From Mucilaginibacter agri (GTDB lineage Bacteria > Bacteroidota > Bacteroidia > Sphingobacteriales > Sphingobacteriaceae), in NCBI RefSeq assembly GCF_009928685.1, contig NZ_WWEO01000044.1:372001-436000 (forward strand): a stretch of 64,000 nt of DNA. The letters run 5' to 3'. Positions 61,938 to 64,000 of this stretch are shown piece by piece; within the stretch, counting starts at the first letter, position 1; each line of letters starts with the position of its first letter. The notes under the pieces were generated by a model. The model worked only from the letters and a program-made list of their open reading frames with translations. It did no database searches and was not told where the DNA came from. A program made the position numbers and the translations under genes.

Positions 61938-62861
61938 ATGGCAGGACTGAGCACACGGCATTTATTAGGTATAAAAGATTTAAACGCGGCTGATATACAG
62001 CTGATATTTGAAACTGCTGATACATTTAAATCGGTTTTAAACCGGCCTATTAAAAAAGTGCCTTCATTACGCGATGTAACTATTGCTAATATCTTTTTTG
62101 AAAACTCTACCCGTACACGTTTGTCGTTTGAGCTCGCCGAGAAACGCTTATCTGCCGATGTGGTAAACTTTGCAGCCTCGTCATCATCAGTAAGCAAGGG
62201 TGAAACCTTGATAGATACTGTAAATAACATCCTGGCCATGAAGGTAGACCTGGTGGTAATGCGCCACCCTTATGCCGGTGCAGGTGTTTTTTTATCTAAA
62301 CACGTAAAAGCACAGATAGTAAACGCCGGCGATGGTGCACACGAGCACCCTACCCAAGCATTGCTAGATGCCTTCTCCATTCGCGAAAAATATGGCGATG
62401 TAGCCGGTAAAAAAGTAGTAATTGTTGGCGACATCTTACACTCGCGTGTAGCCTTATCAAACATACTTTGCCTTAAACAATTAGGCGCGGAGGTTATGGT
62501 TTGCGGTCCGACTACGTTAATCCCGAAATATATCGGCTCGTTAGGTGTTAAAGTTGAGCACGACTTGATCAAAGCCTTAAACTGGTGCGATGTAGCCAAT
62601 ATGTTGCGTATACAGTTAGAGCGTCAGGATATTAAGTATTTTCCTTCTCTGCGGGAATATACTATGCTCTACGGCTTAAATAAACAAATACTGGATGGCC
62701 TAAATAAAGAGATCACGGTAATGCACCCCGGCCCTATTAACCGCGGCGTGGAGATCACCAGCGACGTAGCCGACAGCAAACAATCGATCATATTAGACCA
62801 GGTTGAGAACGGTGTTGCTATTCGTATGGCGGTTTTATATCTATTGGCTGGGCAAGCGTAA
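61938..62861 (+). CDS. pyrB: Aspartate carbamoyltransferase catalytic subunit
   Basis: 307 residues. The carbamoyl-phosphate site is ENSTRTRLSF (STRTR at 57-61). HPTQALLDAFSIREKYG and MHPGPINRGVEI complete the active site. It condenses carbamoyl phosphate and aspartate in pyrimidine synthesis. No pyrI is present nearby. Probably co-transcribed with pyrR through the REP-like repeat; followed by a terminator. Confidence 0.96.
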   Translation: MAGLSTRHLLGIKDLNAADIQLIFETADTFKSVLNRPIKKVPSLRDVTIANIFFENSTRTRLSFELAEKRLSADVVNFAASSSSVSKGETLIDTVNNILAMKVDLVVMRHPYAGAGVFLSKHVKAQIVNAGDGAHEHPTQALLDAFSIREKYGDVAGKKVVIVGDILHSRVALSNILCLKQLGAEVMVCGPTTLIPKYIGSLGVKVEHDLIKALNWCDVANMLRIQLERQDIKYFPSLREYTMLYGLNKQILDGLNKEITVMHPGPINRGVEITSDVADSKQSIILDQVENGVAIRMAVLYLLAGQA

Positions 62862-62941
62862 GCCCCGGGGAAAGAGAATCAAGAATAGAGATACAAGAAT
62901 CAAGATTCAATCAAACTAAAAATTTATTCTTCTAATTACAA

Positions 62942-62976
62942 AAAAGCCCTGTAAATTAAACATTTACAGGGCTTTT
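62942..62976. terminator. Terminator between pyrB and the efflux adaptor
   Basis: A perfect 15-bp stem AAAAGCCCTGTAAAT/ATTTACAGGGCTTTT with a 5-nt loop between convergent genes. Confidence 0.92.
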
Positions 62977-62996
62977 CTAATAAACAGGTGTTAATA

Positions 62997-64000
62997 TTAT
63001 TCGCTGGTACCTTTGTCGTCATCTTTGCTGGCAGGCTTGTCTCTAAGTGGCATGCCATCTCTAATTTCGTCGGTGGCTTTTGTTAAAACCTTGTCGCCCA
63101 CTTTTATACCTTTTCCAAATATTTCGATATTACCCTTACCGTCTTCGAGGCCCGGTTTAACATCAACCCATTTAGCATGGTGGTTGCTATCAACTGTTAC
63201 AATAAACACTTTCTCGGTAGATTTTACAACGGCTGCCGTAGGCACTATAAAGCTGCTATCGCGAGAAGGTAGCGGCACGTTTACTTCGGCAGACATACCT
63301 GGTAACAATTTCTTGTCTTTGTTGTAAACATCCATCTCCAAATGCTCAGAACGTAAACGGGCATCAAGCGCTCCTGCTAAACGTACTATTTTAGCTTTAA
63401 AGGTTTCGTTAGGCATAGATCGCACCGTAAACTCAACTTCATCTTTATTACTCAAACCTGCGGTGTATGCTTCTGGGATAGATACTATTAAACGCATTTT
63501 GCTTTGTTGCTGTAAAACTAACACAGGCAATGTTGAGCCACTGCCACTTGGGCCAACATAAGCACCAATGTTTACGTTACGTGCAGTAATTACGCCATCA
63601 AAAGGAGCACGGATAACCAAGTACTCCAAGTTAGCGCTAACTTGTTTGTAGAATGATTTAGCTGCCTCGATGTTAGCGTAATCAGCATCCTTTTTAGCAG
63701 CCGCCTGGTCAACATCGTTTTGGGCGATAGTACCGGGCACTTTAGCTGTATTAACCAAACGATCGTAGTTTGATTTGCTTGCGGCATAAGCAGCTGTTTG
63801 TTGTGCTATACGCGCTTTTGCCTCTGCTAGCTGAGAGTTAATCTCAGGTGCTTCAAGCGTCATTAAAACCTGGCCTGTATGCACTTCAGAACCAACATCT
63901 ACCTTTAATTCTTTTACATAGCTGGCAACCTTTGCGTAAAGGTCTACCTGTTGGTATGGTTGCAACTCGCCGGGAACCTGAATGTTGGAAGTTACTTTAC
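62997..64000 (-). CDS. RND efflux periplasmic adaptor (HlyD family), partial
   Basis: The frame is open to the right edge; the residues before position 63965 (IQVPGEL) continue the family pattern, so the N-terminus is outside the window. Visible order: VDLYAKVASYVKELKVDVGS (barrel-sandwich half), a coiled-coil hairpin (LAEAKARIAQQTAAYAASKS), second half IRAPFDGVITARNVNIGAYV, beta-barrel domain, then the membrane-proximal end. It links an inner-membrane RND pump with an outer-membrane TolC-type channel. Pump genes would lie downstream in other organisms, but here it is the last gene of its unit before the terminator. Confidence 0.9.
   Translation of the reverse strand, partial: KVTSNIQVPGELQPYQQVDLYAKVASYVKELKVDVGSEVHTGQVLMTLEAPEINSQLAEAKARIAQQTAAYAASKSNYDRLVNTAKVPGTIAQNDVDQAAAKKDADYANIEAAKSFYKQVSANLEYLVIRAPFDGVITARNVNIGAYVGPSGSGSTLPVLVLQQQSKMRLIVSIPEAYTAGLSNKDEVEFTVRSMPNETFKAKIVRLAGALDARLRSEHLEMDVYNKDKKLLPGMSAEVNVPLPSRDSSFIVPTAAVVKSTEKVFIVTVDSNHHAKWVDVKPGLEDGKGNIEIFGKGIKVGDKVLTKATDEIRDGMPLRDKPASKDDDKGTSE

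Overview
The window looks like a chromosomal segment of a member of the Bacteroidota, most likely family Sphingobacteriaceae (Mucilaginibacter/Pedobacter-like). This is inferred from family content and signals, not from a search. The pointers are the moxR–bat aerotolerance operon with a fused BatB/BatC, Bacteroidota-type promoters (TTTG/TTG, about 20 bp, TAnnTTTG), many lipoproteins with an S/A-C-K-K lipobox context, an S1 protein with a long acidic N-terminus, and an ImuA-like RecA paralog. Almost everything is housekeeping or carbohydrate metabolism. I see no prophage, insertion sequence, CRISPR array or classical defence island.

Layout. 1-800: 5' part of an imuA-like gene (runs off the left edge) and a small unknown gene. 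996-6207: two convergent, paralogous NHL-propeller lipoproteins, then a secreted phosphoesterase/nuclease pair. 6339-11236 (minus): cysteine hydrolase, AraC/MGMT regulator, alpha/beta hydrolase, and the catalase-peroxidase katG. 11535-16412 (plus): TPR lipoprotein, secreted six-hairpin glycosidase-like protein, and fbp with a structured leader. 16418-22946 (minus): six-gene moxR-bat operon (MoxR ATPase, DUF58, DUF4381, BatA, BatBC, BatD). 23024-28014 (minus): tandem sulfatases, alpha/beta hydrolase and UPF0173 hydrolase. 28278-28490: tRNA-Arg(TCT) with a 3'-half tRNA remnant. 28940-34485: small proteins, then two BadF/NAGK-fold kinases, a NrtR-like regulator, pfkA and gapA. 34542-37081 (minus): MutS-like ATPase, thermonuclease lipoprotein, TrmO-like. 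37230-50435 (plus): a starch/maltose/glycogen locus. 50441-55263 (plus): penicillin-acylase-family and membrane proteins, a LuxE-like synthetase, and a PH-SHOCT protein. 55335-64000: tyrS, ACP-phosphodiesterase-like, MFS exporter, rpsA, pyrR, pyrB and the 3' part of an RND adaptor gene.

How the genes work together. The clearest unit is 37230-50435. Two exported GH13 enzymes would cut alpha-glucans in the periplasm or at the surface. A GPH/SLC45-type symporter would import maltose-like sugars. A GH65 phosphorylase with beta-phosphoglucomutase would make glucose 6-phosphate, a cytoplasmic GH31 would trim oligosaccharides, and GlgB would branch glycogen. It has no SusC/SusD in view. Upstream, pfkA-kinase-gapA and fbp supply opposite directions of central carbon flow. 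The bat operon probably serves envelope or stress functions.

The most interesting non-gene signals are: an exact 16-bp element shared by two promoters flanking an Ada-like regulator; a two-helix RNA structure directly before fbp; GTG codons placed exactly 4 nt after TAnnTTTG promoters, suggesting leaderless mRNAs; a hairpin at the predicted 5' end of the rpsA mRNA; a 108-bp inverted-repeat element; and several REP-like repeats. I found no convincing wholly new multi-gene system. The pfkA-flanking kinase pair and the regulator/16-mer module are the best candidates for undescribed biology.
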